NCBI GenBank assembly: GCA_937995335.1
Contig: CALKIH010000022.1
Span: 1-64,000, forward strand
Direction: 5' to 3'
Length of the DNA stretch: 64,000 nucleotides
Source: UBA2357 sp002344625
Lineage (GTDB): Bacteria; Pseudomonadota; Gammaproteobacteria; Burkholderiales; Rhodocyclaceae
This document shows, one piece after another, positions 27,010 to 37,919 of this stretch. The position numbers and the translations under genes were made by a program. The first letter of the stretch is position 1. Each line of letters begins with the position of its first letter. Under the pieces are notes generated by a model. That model was given only the letters and a program-made list of their open reading frames with translations, made no database searches and was not told where the DNA came from.

Positions 27010-28659
27010 TCAGCCCTGGCGGGTGGCCTGGCGATAGCGGTTGATCAACGCGCGCGTGCTCGCGTCGTGGGCATGGATGTCCGAGTCTGCGCCCATGTCC
27101 TCGAGTACCCGTGCGGCAAGCTGTTTGCCCAGCTCGACACCCCACTGGTCGAACGAATTGATGCCCCAGACGACGCCTTGCACGAACGTGCGGTGCTCGT
27201 AGAGGGCGACCAGCGCACCCAGGTGGAAGGGGTCGAGGCGGGTCAGCAGCAGCGTGTTGCTGGGTCGGTTGCCCGGAAACACCCGGTGCGGGATCAATGC
27301 CGCGATGCGTTCTGCGGCAATGCCCGCGGCGTGCATTTCGGCCTCGACCTCGACGGCCGCTTTGCCGCGCATCAGCGCTTCGGCCTGGGCGACCATGTTG
27401 GCGAAGGCGATGCGATGGTGGTGCGCGGGCTCGGGCGCGGCTTCGAGCACGCCGATGAAGTCCACCGGCGCGAAGCGCGTGCCCTGGTGGAGCATCTGAA
27501 AATAGGCATGCTGGCCGTTGATGCCGGGTTCGCCCCAGATCACCGGGCTGGTGTGGCAACCGACCGGCGTGCCGTCGAGCCGCACCGACTTGCCGTTGGA
27601 TTCCATGTCGAGTTGCTGCAGGTAGGCCGGCAAGCGATGCAGGCGCTGGTGATAGGGCGCGATCACCTGGGTCGGCGCATCCAGAAAGTCGACGTTCCAG
27701 ATGCCCAGCAAGGCCATGATGGCGGGCAGGTTCTGTCCCAGCGGCGCAGTGCGGAAATGCACGTCCATCGCATGGGCGCCGGCCAGCAAGGCATCGAAGC
27801 GCTCCGCGCCGATCTGCAGCACGATCGACACCCCGATCGCGCTCCACAGCGAATAACGCCCGCCCACCCAGTCCCAGAAGCCGAACATGTTGTCGGTGTC
27901 GATGCCGAAGGCGCGTACCGCCTCGGCATTGGTGGATACCGCGACGAAGTGGCGCGCGATCGCGGCCTCGCTGCCTGTCCGGCCGAGGAGCCAGGCGCGT
28001 GCGGTGTGGGCGTTGGTGAGGGTTTCCTGAGTGGTGAAGGTTTTCGAGGCCACGATGAACAGGGTTGTGTCCGGATTCACCGCGGCAAGCACGTCGCCGA
28101 TCTGCACGCCATCGACATTCGATACGAAATGCATGCGCAGGCGATCGTGGGCGAAGGGTTTGAGTGCCTCGCACACCATCTGCGGCCCCAGCTCGGAGCC
28201 GCCGATGCCGATGTTCACGACATCGGTGATCGGCCGGCCGCTGAACCCGAGCCAGTCGCCGGCCCTGACCTGCTTGCTGAAGCGGCGGATGCGTTCGCGC
28301 ACCGCGGCGATGTCGGCCATGATGTCGTGCCCGTCGATCGGGAGCTCCGCGCCGGCCGGCCGGCGTAACGCGGTGTGCAAGACCGCGCGGGCCTCGGTGG
28401 TGTTGATGCGCTCGCCGGCGAACATCGCCGCGATGCGCTCCGCGAGCCCCGCCTCGCGCGCGAGCCTGAACAGCAAGGCCAGGGTGTCGGCCGTGACGCG
28501 GTTTTTCGCGTAGTCGAGAAACAGGCCGCAGGCCTCGGCCTGCATGCGTTGTTCGCGCCCGGGGTCGATTTCGAAGAGATGGGTGAGCTGTGCCTTGGCA
28601 AGCGTGTTGGCATGCGCGCGCAGCATTTGCCATGTCGGGTTTGATTCGATTTGGGTCAT
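27010..28659 (-). CDS. pgi: Glucose-6-phosphate isomerase
   Basis: Pgi (549 aa) interconverts glucose-6-phosphate and fructose-6-phosphate and here links central metabolism to glycogen turnover. The two SIS domains carry the family signatures around SKTFTTQETLTNA and NSFDQWGVELGK, and GxxGWxGGR-type residues appear as FWDWVGGRYSLWSAIG. Length equals that of E. coli Pgi. It is the first gene of the minus-strand glycogen operon and diverges from the alpha-glucosidase gene across 272 nt. Confidence 0.96.
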   Translation of the reverse strand: MTQIESNPTWQMLRAHANTLAKAQLTHLFEIDPGREQRMQAEACGLFLDYAKNRVTADTLALLFRLAREAGLAERIAAMFAGERINTTEARAVLHTALRRPAGAELPIDGHDIMADIAAVRERIRRFSKQVRAGDWLGFSGRPITDVVNIGIGGSELGPQMVCEALKPFAHDRLRMHFVSNVDGVQIGDVLAAVNPDTTLFIVASKTFTTQETLTNAHTARAWLLGRTGSEAAIARHFVAVSTNAEAVRAFGIDTDNMFGFWDWVGGRYSLWSAIGVSIVLQIGAERFDALLAGAHAMDVHFRTAPLGQNLPAIMALLGIWNVDFLDAPTQVIAPYHQRLHRLPAYLQQLDMESNGKSVRLDGTPVGCHTSPVIWGEPGINGQHAYFQMLHQGTRFAPVDFIGVLEAAPEPAHHHRIAFANMVAQAEALMRGKAAVEVEAEMHAAGIAAERIAALIPHRVFPGNRPSNTLLLTRLDPFHLGALVALYEHRTFVQGVVWGINSFDQWGVELGKQLAARVLEDMGADSDIHAHDASTRALINRYRQATRQG

Positions 28660-28860
28660 GCCGGATCAGCCTGTGCGGGTTGCGGTGTCGAGAGCGGTAC
28701 GGTGTGCATCGTAGCGTATTGCGACGTGCGACCGCAGCATATGTGCCTCGCGATGCTGGTTCGGGAGCTTGTTGCGCGGCGCCATCTCGACGGCCGGTCC
28801 ACTTCGACAGCGGATGGGGGTACCGGCTCGGGTATGCTTGTTCAAACCCGAGGTCTCGTC

Positions 28861-28885
28861 CGCTGCGCTGCGCTGCGCTGCGCTG
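28861..28885. repeat. Pentanucleotide tandem repeat (CGCTG)x5
   Basis: Five perfect tandem copies of CGCTG, followed by one variant CGCCG, lie 46 nt before the ATG of the alpha-glucosidase gene. The tract is in the divergent pgi/glucosidase intergenic region. Repeats of this kind can slip during replication and change promoter or leader length; whether this one does is unknown. Confidence 0.8.
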
Positions 28886-28931
28886 CGCCGCCCGCGGCCC
28901 GAGCCGCCTTTCACCACGACTGAGAACATGC

Positions 28932-30626
28932 ATGAAGATGTTATCCAATGCCGCACACGACCCCGGGCGCGCCTGGTGGAAGGAGGCGGTGGTCTACCAG
29001 ATCTATCCGCGCAGTTTCATGGACTCCAACGGCGACGGCATCGGGGATCTGAATGGCATCACCGCGCGGCTGGAGTATCTGCAGTGGCTGGGCATAGACG
29101 TGATCTGGCTATGTCCGATGTACAAGTCGCCGAACGACGACAATGGCTACGACATCAGCGACTACCAGGACATCATGACCGACTTCGGCACCATGGCCGA
29201 TTTCGATCGGTTGCTGGAAGAGGTTCATCGCCGCGGCATGCGTCTGATACTCGACCTGGTGCTCAACCACACCAGCGACGAGCATGCCTGGTTCGTCGAG
29301 TCGCGCTCGTCGCGCGACCACCCCAGGCGCGACTGGTACATCTGGCGCGACCCGGTGGCGGGGCATGAGCCCAACAACTGGGAAAGCATCTTCAAAGGGT
29401 CGGCGTGGACCTTCGACCCATCCACCGGGCAGTACTTCCTGCATATCTTCTCGCGCCGCCAGCCCGACCTGAACTGGGAGAACCCGCAGATGCGCGCGGC
29501 GGTGTTCGACATGGTGCGGTGGTGGCTCGACAAGGGTGTCGACGGCTTTCGCCTGGACGCGGTGAGCCACATGAAGAAGCGCCCGGGCCTGCCCGATCTG
29601 CCCAATCCCGAGGGGCTGGAGCATGTGCCGTCGTTCGCCGGGCACATGAATGTCGCCGGGGTGCTCGAGTATCTCGACGCGCTATGCGCACACACCTTCA
29701 GGGGACGCGACGTGATGACGGTCGGCGAGGCCAATGGCGTGTCTGCGCAACAGGCGCTCGAATGGGTCGGGGCGCGGCACCGGCGGCTGGGCATGCTGTT
29801 CCAGTTCGAGCATCTCGCGCTGTGGTCGAACAACCCCGGTGGCGCGCTCGATGTCGTGGCGCTGAAGAAGGTTCTCGGTGCCTGGCAGGACGCCTTGCAC
29901 GGCCAAGGCTGGAATGCGCTGTTCCTCGAGAATCACGACATCACCCGGGTGGTGTCGCGGTGGGGCGATGCGGGTGCGCACTGGCATGCCAGCGCCACGG
30001 CACTCGCCACGATGTACTTTCTGATGGAAGGCACGCCGTTCATCTATCAGGGCCAGGAGATCGGGATGACCGACACCGTCTTCACGCAGGTCGGCGACTT
30101 CGACGACGTGTTCGCGCGCAATCAGCATGCGATCGGGCTCGCCAGCGGTGTGCCCGAAGCCGAACTGCTCGCGGCGCTCGCGCTCACGTCGCGCGACAAC
30201 GCGCGCACCCCGATGCAGTGGGACGAGGGCGCGACTGCCGGCTTCAGCACCGCGAGCCCGTGGTTGAAGGTCAATCCCAACTATCCGCGGATCAATGTCG
30301 CGCGCCAGCGGGCGGAGCCGGATTCGGTGCTGGCGTTCTATCGCAAGCTGATCGGTCTGCGGCGAACCGAGCCTGCGCTGGTGTACGGGCGCTATGAACC
30401 TCTGCTCGCCCGCCATCGCCAGGTGTTTGCCTATGTGCGTCGTCTCGACGATGCGCGGATCATGGTCGTCGTCAATCTCAGCGCGCGCACGGCGCGATGC
30501 AGATTCACGGGTGGCGCGCCGGGATATGACGGATTGTTGCTCGCGAATCGGATCGTCGCACCTCATCCGGCCCGTGCGGGAATGAGCCTGGCGGCTTATG
30601 AGGCACGGGTATACCGGGTGGGCTGA
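28932..30626 (+). CDS. GH13 alpha-glucosidase (oligo-1,6-glucosidase/maltase type)
   Basis: A 564-aa cytoplasmic glycoside hydrolase. It opens WWKEAVVYQIYPRSFMD and SNGDGIGDLNGI, typical of GH13 alpha-glucosidases, and has the nucleophile Asp in GFRLDAVSH, acid Glu in TVGEANG and third Asp in FLENHDITR. A C-terminal beta domain with VVVNLSARTARC follows. The ATG at 28932 begins just before the catalytic domain. It is divergent from pgi-glgX-glgC and probably degrades short malto-oligosaccharides released from glycogen; exact substrate, or trehalose/sucrose activity, cannot be settled. Confidence 0.9.
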   Translation: MKMLSNAAHDPGRAWWKEAVVYQIYPRSFMDSNGDGIGDLNGITARLEYLQWLGIDVIWLCPMYKSPNDDNGYDISDYQDIMTDFGTMADFDRLLEEVHRRGMRLILDLVLNHTSDEHAWFVESRSSRDHPRRDWYIWRDPVAGHEPNNWESIFKGSAWTFDPSTGQYFLHIFSRRQPDLNWENPQMRAAVFDMVRWWLDKGVDGFRLDAVSHMKKRPGLPDLPNPEGLEHVPSFAGHMNVAGVLEYLDALCAHTFRGRDVMTVGEANGVSAQQALEWVGARHRRLGMLFQFEHLALWSNNPGGALDVVALKKVLGAWQDALHGQGWNALFLENHDITRVVSRWGDAGAHWHASATALATMYFLMEGTPFIYQGQEIGMTDTVFTQVGDFDDVFARNQHAIGLASGVPEAELLAALALTSRDNARTPMQWDEGATAGFSTASPWLKVNPNYPRINVARQRAEPDSVLAFYRKLIGLRRTEPALVYGRYEPLLARHRQVFAYVRRLDDARIMVVVNLSARTARCRFTGGAPGYDGLLLANRIVAPHPARAGMSLAAYEARVYRVG

Positions 30627-30858
30627 AAGCCGCCGACCGGCGGCGGTTGCCCGAATCGGGTAAAGGACTGCTCGTCTCGCTGCGTGTGCGGCATTCTTGG
30701 CACTTGCTGTCCGTAGGCACGCGTTAGAATTCGTGCGGTGCAAATTTCGAACCGGGGCGGGGCGGTACGATGAGGTACCGCCGGAACAACGCTCGTTCGC
30801 TCCGTGTTTGCGCACTGCGCCGCTTTTTTTGACGTCGCCGAGGGGGCTGGCCGTTGCC

Positions 30859-31713
30859 ATGAGTACACCGGATTCGAATGACAAGCGAGGCGAGGCGCTG
30901 CGGCAACAGCGGTTCAAGATGCTGGAGGACATCGCGACGGAGATGTCGGAGGACATCGTGTTCCCGACCTGTTTCGATGTGTCGCTGCGGCTGCGCAACG
31001 CGCTGCGCGACTCGGACATCTCGATCGACCGGATCGCCGAAGTCGTGCAGATCGAGCCGCTGATCAGCAGCCGCCTGATACGCCAGGCCAACGTGGCCGC
31101 GCGCATATCGCGCGACGAGGTGCGTGATGTCCCGACCGCGGTGTTGAAACTGGGCCTGAAGGCGGTGCGCAACATCGCGCTGGGCGTTGCGATCAACCAG
31201 TTGGTGAAGTCGAAGGAACTCCTGCCATTCAGCGAACTCTCCCGCCGGTTGTGGGAGCATTCGATTTACACCGCCAGCGCCGCCGTGGTCATCGGGCGCA
31301 AGTTGTCGTCGGTGAACCCCGACGAAGCGGCGTTTGCGGGTCTGGTGCACGACCTCGGTGCCTTCTATATGCTCTACCGCGCGGCCCAGTATGAAGAGCT
31401 CCGGACCCGTCCCGACAGTCTGCGCTACCTGATCTCGAATTGGCACGAGAGCATCGGCGAGTCGCTGCTGTTCGCGCTCAAGCTCCCGGGGCCGCTGATC
31501 GAAGCTGCTGCCTATCATGACGAACCGCGCCCGCCACTGCTCGAAAACCCGCGTACGCTGGGGGAGGTGATCTATGCGGCCAACGCGCTCGCCAGCGCCG
31601 AGTTCGAGTGGCTGGACCAGGCGCATGTCGAACGCCGGCTCGGCGACCAGTACCACCTGCTGGTGCCCGAGATCGATGCGCATTTCAAGGCCCTGCGGGC
31701 CGAGTACGCTTGA
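30859..31713 (+). CDS. HDOD-domain signalling protein
   Basis: A 284-aa protein with a single HDOD domain (about residues 35-240), a degenerate HD-superfamily fold that often relays cell-cycle, chemotaxis or second-messenger signals without enzyme activity. The motif VHDLGAFYML is a near-HD motif and the domain start has IEPLISSRLIRQANVA. The ATG at 30859 is used; the frame extends upstream to 30697 without family similarity. It stands between the alpha-glucosidase and sir2 genes in the same direction; a TAGAAT -10 hexamer at 30724 may belong to its promoter but lacks a well-spaced -35. Confidence 0.85.
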   Translation: MSTPDSNDKRGEALRQQRFKMLEDIATEMSEDIVFPTCFDVSLRLRNALRDSDISIDRIAEVVQIEPLISSRLIRQANVAARISRDEVRDVPTAVLKLGLKAVRNIALGVAINQLVKSKELLPFSELSRRLWEHSIYTASAAVVIGRKLSSVNPDEAAFAGLVHDLGAFYMLYRAAQYEELRTRPDSLRYLISNWHESIGESLLFALKLPGPLIEAAAYHDEPRPPLLENPRTLGEVIYAANALASAEFEWLDQAHVERRLGDQYHLLVPEIDAHFKALRAEYA

Positions 31714-31785
31714 TGCCTGGATTCGAGCGGGGGCACTACCGGAGGCGCTGGCCCGGTGTGTGGCCTCGATCCTGGCGGAGCCTCG

Positions 31786-32631
31786 ATGCCGGCAACTGAT
31801 CTGATCGATGAGCTGACCCGCTGTGCGCGCTTGATCGAGAACGCCGACGGCGTGCTCATCACCGCCGGCGCCGGGCTGGGCGTGGATTCAGGGCTGCCCG
31901 ATTTCCGTGGAGACGCGGGTCTGTGGCGCACCTATCCGGCGCTGGGCAGGGCCAGGATGCACTTTCAGGATATCGCCTGTCCCGACGCCTTTTACACCGA
32001 GCCACGGCTGGCGTGGGGATTCTATGGGCATCGCCTGAAGCTGTACCGCGAAACGGCACCTGGCGCGAGTTTCCGCATTCTCGACGGGATCGCCCGCCGC
32101 CTGCCCGCAGGCGCTTTCGTGTTCACCAGCAACGTCGACGGCCACTTCCAGCAGGCGGGTTACGATCCGGCGCGGATTATGGAGTGCCATGGCTCGATCC
32201 ATCACCTGCAATGTCTCGGTGGTTGTGGCGACGACATCTGGTCGGCCGACGGATTCGTACCGGTTGTCGACGCGGTCAATTGCAGACTGCTCGGCGATTT
32301 TCCGCGCTGCCCGTGGTGTGGCGGAACTGCGCGCCCCAACATCCTGATGTTCGGCGATGGCGGCTGGTGCGACGAACGCACACGCTTGCAGCAGGCGCGC
32401 CTGATCGCATGGCGCCGCAAGCTCGACCGTCTGGTCGTCATCGAAATCGGTGCCGGCACGGCGATCCCGTCGGTGCGCCAATTCGGCGAGAGTCAGGATT
32501 GCCCGCTCATCCGCATCAATCTGCGTGAAACCGGGCGCTCGTCGCCGCACCGCGTGGCGCTGCCCATGCGCGGCCTGGATGCACTCAGCGGAATCGTGGC
32601 GGCCTTGGAGGCAGGTCACCTGGATGCCTGA
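31786..32631 (+). CDS. Sir2-family NAD-dependent deacetylase
   Basis: A 281-aa sirtuin. The NAD-binding motif GAGLGVDSGLPDFRG is near residue 28, the TSNVDG and catalytic His in ECHGSIHHL follow, and a zinc site is suggested by CLGGCG and CPWCGG. These fit lysine deacetylation, although the zinc region and long inserted loop differ from CobB, so the acyl preference is open. The ATG at 31786 has GGAG six nt upstream. It follows the HDOD gene by 72 nt. Downstream lies only a toxin-gene remnant and a tRNA. Confidence 0.87.
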   Translation: MPATDLIDELTRCARLIENADGVLITAGAGLGVDSGLPDFRGDAGLWRTYPALGRARMHFQDIACPDAFYTEPRLAWGFYGHRLKLYRETAPGASFRILDGIARRLPAGAFVFTSNVDGHFQQAGYDPARIMECHGSIHHLQCLGGCGDDIWSADGFVPVVDAVNCRLLGDFPRCPWCGGTARPNILMFGDGGWCDERTRLQQARLIAWRRKLDRLVVIEIGAGTAIPSVRQFGESQDCPLIRINLRETGRSSPHRVALPMRGLDALSGIVAALEAGHLDA

Positions 32632-32656
32632 TTGCTGCGCTCCGCCGGCGAGGCGG

Positions 32657-32755
32657 TCATGGTGAGCGCGCCCACGGATTGACGACGGTCACGCCGGTCA
32701 GCTTGAAATCGGCCACTTTGCGCGTGACGACCGGCATCGCCAATGCATCGGCAAT
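32657..32755 (-). pseudogene. Remnant of a VapC-type PIN-domain toxin (C-terminus only)
   Basis: The minus strand encodes about 32 residues with the typical end of a VapC toxin: ALAMPVVTRKVADFKLTGV followed by TVVNPW. In intact VapC proteins this is the last strand-helix-strand with the conserved TRN-ADF motif and terminal NPW. Upstream in the same frame there is no PIN domain, no catalytic acids and no antitoxin gene, so only a fragment is left. It lies just downstream of tRNA-Ile2, a common integration site. Similarity is judged by eye. Confidence 0.5.
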
Positions 32756-32842
32756 GTTGCACCGCTGCTTCGTCAGCCGCCGATATGACTTGTGAACCCG
32801 CGCCCGACTACAAGAGTATTGCGGGCCGACAAGCCAAACGCG

Positions 32843-32879
32843 AAAAAAGCCCCAAACCTGCACGGCTTGGGGCTTTTTT
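32843..32879 (-). terminator. Bidirectional rho-independent terminator after tRNA-Ile2
   Basis: A 13-bp arm (32843-32855 with 32867-32879) with an 11-nt loop has T runs on both strands and begins one base after the encoded CCA of the tRNA on the minus strand. It ends the tRNA transcript and could also stop plus-strand reading from sir2. Confidence 0.88.
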
Positions 32880-32958
<79 letters not shown>

Positions 32959-33113
32959 TTAAAACTGACTGCTTATATTAGCGCTTGCTCGGCTTCGTCT
33001 GATGACGTGTAAGCGATTTTTTATGCACAAACACGTTACGAGCCGCCTGCTCCAGCCAACGGGGCTAACGGCCCGTGGGGTGGGCATTCTACCGGGTTAC
33101 GGCGCCCCGGCCG

Positions 33114-35117
<2,004 letters not shown>

Positions 35118-35175
35118 GGCACTCCTTGAGTCAAGGTGAGGCTGATTTGGAAAACCGGTAATTGTATCAGAAAAT

Positions 35176-36972
35176 CTAGCTCTTACGAGGTTCGCCCAAC
35201 TGCCGTTTCTGTAAAATAAGATGAGCGAGATGATGGCGTTCCGCCGAAGTCAGGCCGCTGTCACGCTCGCGGCGGGTCAGTTCGACGATTTCGTGGTCGA
35301 TCGAGTCGGCCTGCAGTTTGCGCAGGGTGTCTTCGAACAATAGCTCCACCACGGATTCGTCGAATTCGGTGTCCACCAGTTCGCCCGCGACCTTTGACAG
35401 TGCGGTGCCGTGGGGCGTTTCCCTGAATCGTTCGACGAGCGCGGCGACACCGCAGTCGGCCTCGATGTCGCCGATGCTCATCGCGTCGATGATCGCAATC
35501 AGGGCGAGGCTCTCGGCGTCGGCGGGTTCGATCAGGTCGGCGGGGAGGCGAGCCGCGAGGCTGGGGTTGTCGAGCACCAGCCGCAGCAGGATACCGGTTG
35601 GTGCGACGGCCCGTGAGCGGCCGCGGGGGCGTTGCGGACCCGGGCGCTGCCGGGGTTTGCGCCAGGTGTCGTGTGCCCGTTCGGTGGGGGGCGGAGCCAG
35701 ACCGTATGCGGTTTCGATCTCGCGTTGGCTGATCCCGCCAGCGTCCGCAGTCGCCTTGAGGAGCTGCAGGCGCAGGAGGGGGGCGGCGACGCGAGTGACC
35801 AGGGGGCGTGCGTCGTGAATCAGGCGTGCCCGTCCTTCGGCGGTCTCCAGGTCGACTTTCGCAGTCAGCTCGTCGAGCAGGAAGCGGGCGAGGGGGCTGG
35901 CGTTGGCGGCGGCTGCGCGAAACGCCTGTGCGCCGTGTTGGCGCACGAACGAGTCGGGGTCGTGCTCCGCGGGCAGAAACAGGAAAGCGAGCGTCACGTC
36001 GTCGCGCAAGGCCTCAAGCGAAGCCTCGAGCGCGCGCCAGGCGGCCCTGCGCCCGGCGGCGTCGCCGTCGAAGCAGAACACCACCCGGTCGGTGAGGCGC
36101 ATCAGGGTGGTGGCATGATGGGCATTGGTGGCGGTGCCGAGGGTCGCGACGGTGTTGCCTATGCCGAACTGGGCCAGTGCCACGACGTCCATGTAGCCTT
36201 CGACCACCACGGCGCTGCCCTCGTCACGAATGGCCTTGTGCGCCTGGGTCAGGCCGTAGAGCTCGCGTCCCTTTTCGAACAGCGGCGTTTCCGGCGAGTT
36301 AAGGTATTTGGGTTCGCCCCCGTCGAGCACCCGTCCGCCAAAGCCGATGATGCGGCCGCGGCGATCCTGGATCGGGAACATGACCCGGTGGCGGAAGCGA
36401 TCGTAGCGCCGTCCCTGGTCGTTCTCGAGCACCAGCCCGCATTCGAGCAGGGATTTGTGGTCGTAGTCGGCGAAGACCGCTTTCAGTCCCTGCCAGTCGT
36501 CGGGCGCGTAGCCGATGCCGAAGCGCGCGGCGATTTCGCCGGTGAGACCGCGCTGTTTGAGGTAGTGGATCGCCGCGGGTGTTTTCTTGAGCTGATCGCG
36601 ATAAAACTGCGCCGCGGCAGTCATTGCGGCGTAGAGGCTGTCGTTGCCGGGCGGCTTGGGCGCCGGTGCCGTACCCTTGGTGTCTTCGGGCAGCTTCAGG
36701 CCGACCTGGCCCGCGAGTTCCTTGACGGCCTCGACGAACGACAGTCCGCTGTACTCCATCAGGAATCCGATCGCGTTGCCATGCACGCCGCAACCGAAGC
36801 AGTGATAGAACTGTTTGGTGGGGCTCACCGAGAACGAGGCGCTCTTTTCGCCGTGGAAGGGGCAGCAGGCGAAGTAGTTCGCACCCCCCTTCTTGAGCGG
36901 GAGGTGGCGTTCGATGACATCGACGATATCGACCCGTCCCAGCAGATCCTGTATGAACGACTGCGGAATCAT
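35176..36972 (-). CDS. dnaG: DNA primase
   Basis: DnaG (598 aa) makes RNA primers for replication. The N-terminal zinc-binding domain shows CPFHGEKSASF and HCFGCGVHG, the catalytic TOPRIM domain has VVEGYMDVVAL and FDGDAAGRRA, and the C-terminal helicase-interaction domain (about residues 440-598) is more divergent, as usual for the family. Its stop is 58 nt before rpoD and its start 33 nt after yqeY, in the macromolecular synthesis operon. Confidence 0.97.
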   Translation of the reverse strand: MIPQSFIQDLLGRVDIVDVIERHLPLKKGGANYFACCPFHGEKSASFSVSPTKQFYHCFGCGVHGNAIGFLMEYSGLSFVEAVKELAGQVGLKLPEDTKGTAPAPKPPGNDSLYAAMTAAAQFYRDQLKKTPAAIHYLKQRGLTGEIAARFGIGYAPDDWQGLKAVFADYDHKSLLECGLVLENDQGRRYDRFRHRVMFPIQDRRGRIIGFGGRVLDGGEPKYLNSPETPLFEKGRELYGLTQAHKAIRDEGSAVVVEGYMDVVALAQFGIGNTVATLGTATNAHHATTLMRLTDRVVFCFDGDAAGRRAAWRALEASLEALRDDVTLAFLFLPAEHDPDSFVRQHGAQAFRAAAANASPLARFLLDELTAKVDLETAEGRARLIHDARPLVTRVAAPLLRLQLLKATADAGGISQREIETAYGLAPPPTERAHDTWRKPRQRPGPQRPRGRSRAVAPTGILLRLVLDNPSLAARLPADLIEPADAESLALIAIIDAMSIGDIEADCGVAALVERFRETPHGTALSKVAGELVDTEFDESVVELLFEDTLRKLQADSIDHEIVELTRRERDSGLTSAERHHLAHLILQKRQLGEPRKS

Positions 36973-37005
36973 CCCGGCCTCGCGGTGCGGCTGCGCGGGC
37001 GGTGT

Positions 37006-37452
37006 TCAGGCACCCAGTCGCGCCCTGACCCGGCGAGATGCTTCGGCCATGTCGGCGCGGCCGGCAAGGCGCGGCTTGAGCGCGGTCATGGTCTTGCCCA
37101 GGTCGGCCGGCGACGTAGCGGCGCATGCTGTGATCACGGCTGCGATCTCGGCATCGAGTTCTTCGGACGACAGCGCGGCGGGAAGATAGGCGGACAGTAT
37201 CCCGATCTCGAAGCGTTCGCCGGCTGCGAGTTCGGGGCGGTTGCCGCTGTCGAACTGGGCTGCGGCGTCGCGGCGCTGCTTGACCATTTTCTCGATCGTG
37301 GCGGTTACGGCGGCGTCGTCGAGTTCGATGCGCTCGTCCACTTCGCGCTGCTTGATCGCCGCGAGCAGCAGTCTGATCGCCGACAGTCGTCCCGTGTCGC
37401 GCGCCCGCATCGCGGTTTTCATGTCATCCTGGATTCGTGCCTTGAGCGGCAT
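37006..37452 (-). CDS. yqeY: GatB/YqeY domain protein
   Basis: A 148-aa protein made only of the YqeY domain found at the end of GatB. It starts MPLKARIQDDMKTAMRARD and contains the conserved EIGILSAYLP; its role is unknown, but a tRNA-linked or amidotransferase-related function is proposed from the domain. Its place between rpsU and dnaG is the usual one in Beta- and Gammaproteobacteria. A strong intercistronic terminator separates it from rpsU, so its dose with dnaG and rpoD should be lower than that of rpsU. Confidence 0.93.
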   Translation of the reverse strand: MPLKARIQDDMKTAMRARDTGRLSAIRLLLAAIKQREVDERIELDDAAVTATIEKMVKQRRDAAAQFDSGNRPELAAGERFEIGILSAYLPAALSSEELDAEIAAVITACAATSPADLGKTMTALKPRLAGRADMAEASRRVRARLGA

Positions 37453-37471
37453 GTCTGCTCCAATACGAGAA

Positions 37472-37519
37472 ACACAAAAACCATGCCGGGCGCGAATCGG
37501 AAGGATCCGCGCCCGGCAT
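37472..37519 (-). terminator. Intercistronic terminator between rpsU and yqeY
   Basis: A perfect 12-bp stem (37483-37494 with 37508-37519, core GCCGGGCGCG) around a 13-nt loop is followed on the minus strand by GGTTTTTGTG. It lies downstream of rpsU and upstream of yqeY-dnaG-rpoD. In E. coli the same operon has an internal terminator that lowers primase production relative to S21, and this one probably acts similarly. Confidence 0.82.
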
Positions 37520-37569
37520 GGGGAATGCGAACGCCCGCTGGGCCCGCGTGCGGGCAGCGGCGCGAAAGA

Positions 37570-37782
37570 TCAGTACAGCTTGCGGGGCAGCATCTGGCTG
37601 CGCAGGCGCTTGTGGTTGCGCTTGACGGCCGCTGCCAGCTTGCGCTTGCGCTCTGCGGTGGGCTTTTCGTAGAACTCGCGGGCGCGAAGCTCAGTCAGCA
37701 GACCGGTTTTTTCGATGGTGCGCTTGAAGCGGCGAATGGCGACTTCGAACGGCTCGTTTTCCTTTACGCGAATACCCGGCAT
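37570..37782 (-). CDS. rpsU: 30S ribosomal protein S21
   Basis: S21 (70 aa) is a small basic protein of the 30S platform needed for initiation. The sequence has the family core PFEVAIRRFKRTIEKTGLL and the Arg/Lys-rich C-terminus ending RSQMLPRKLY. Length and start match the family. It heads the macromolecular synthesis operon, directly behind a clear sigma-70 promoter and divergent from tsaD. Confidence 0.97.
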   Translation of the reverse strand: MPGIRVKENEPFEVAIRRFKRTIEKTGLLTELRAREFYEKPTAERKRKLAAAVKRNHKRLRSQMLPRKLY

Positions 37783-37822
37783 TACGGCAATCCTTGAGTG
37801 TCTTGAGAGCGGAAAAACGCGG

Positions 37823-37852
37823 ATTATAAATGCCGTCTGCTGGCCGATGCAA
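37823..37852 (-). promoter_or_regulatory. Sigma-70 promoter of the rpsU operon
   Basis: On the minus strand TTGCAT (37852-37847), an 18-nt spacer and a perfect TATAAT (37828-37823) give a strong promoter about 41 nt upstream of the rpsU ATG. Confidence 0.7.
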
Positions 37853-37919
37853 GGCCGACGTGCGAACGGGTAGAATTCGGGGTCGTGAATCTGCGCCATA
37901 TGCGCCATGGGAACAGACA

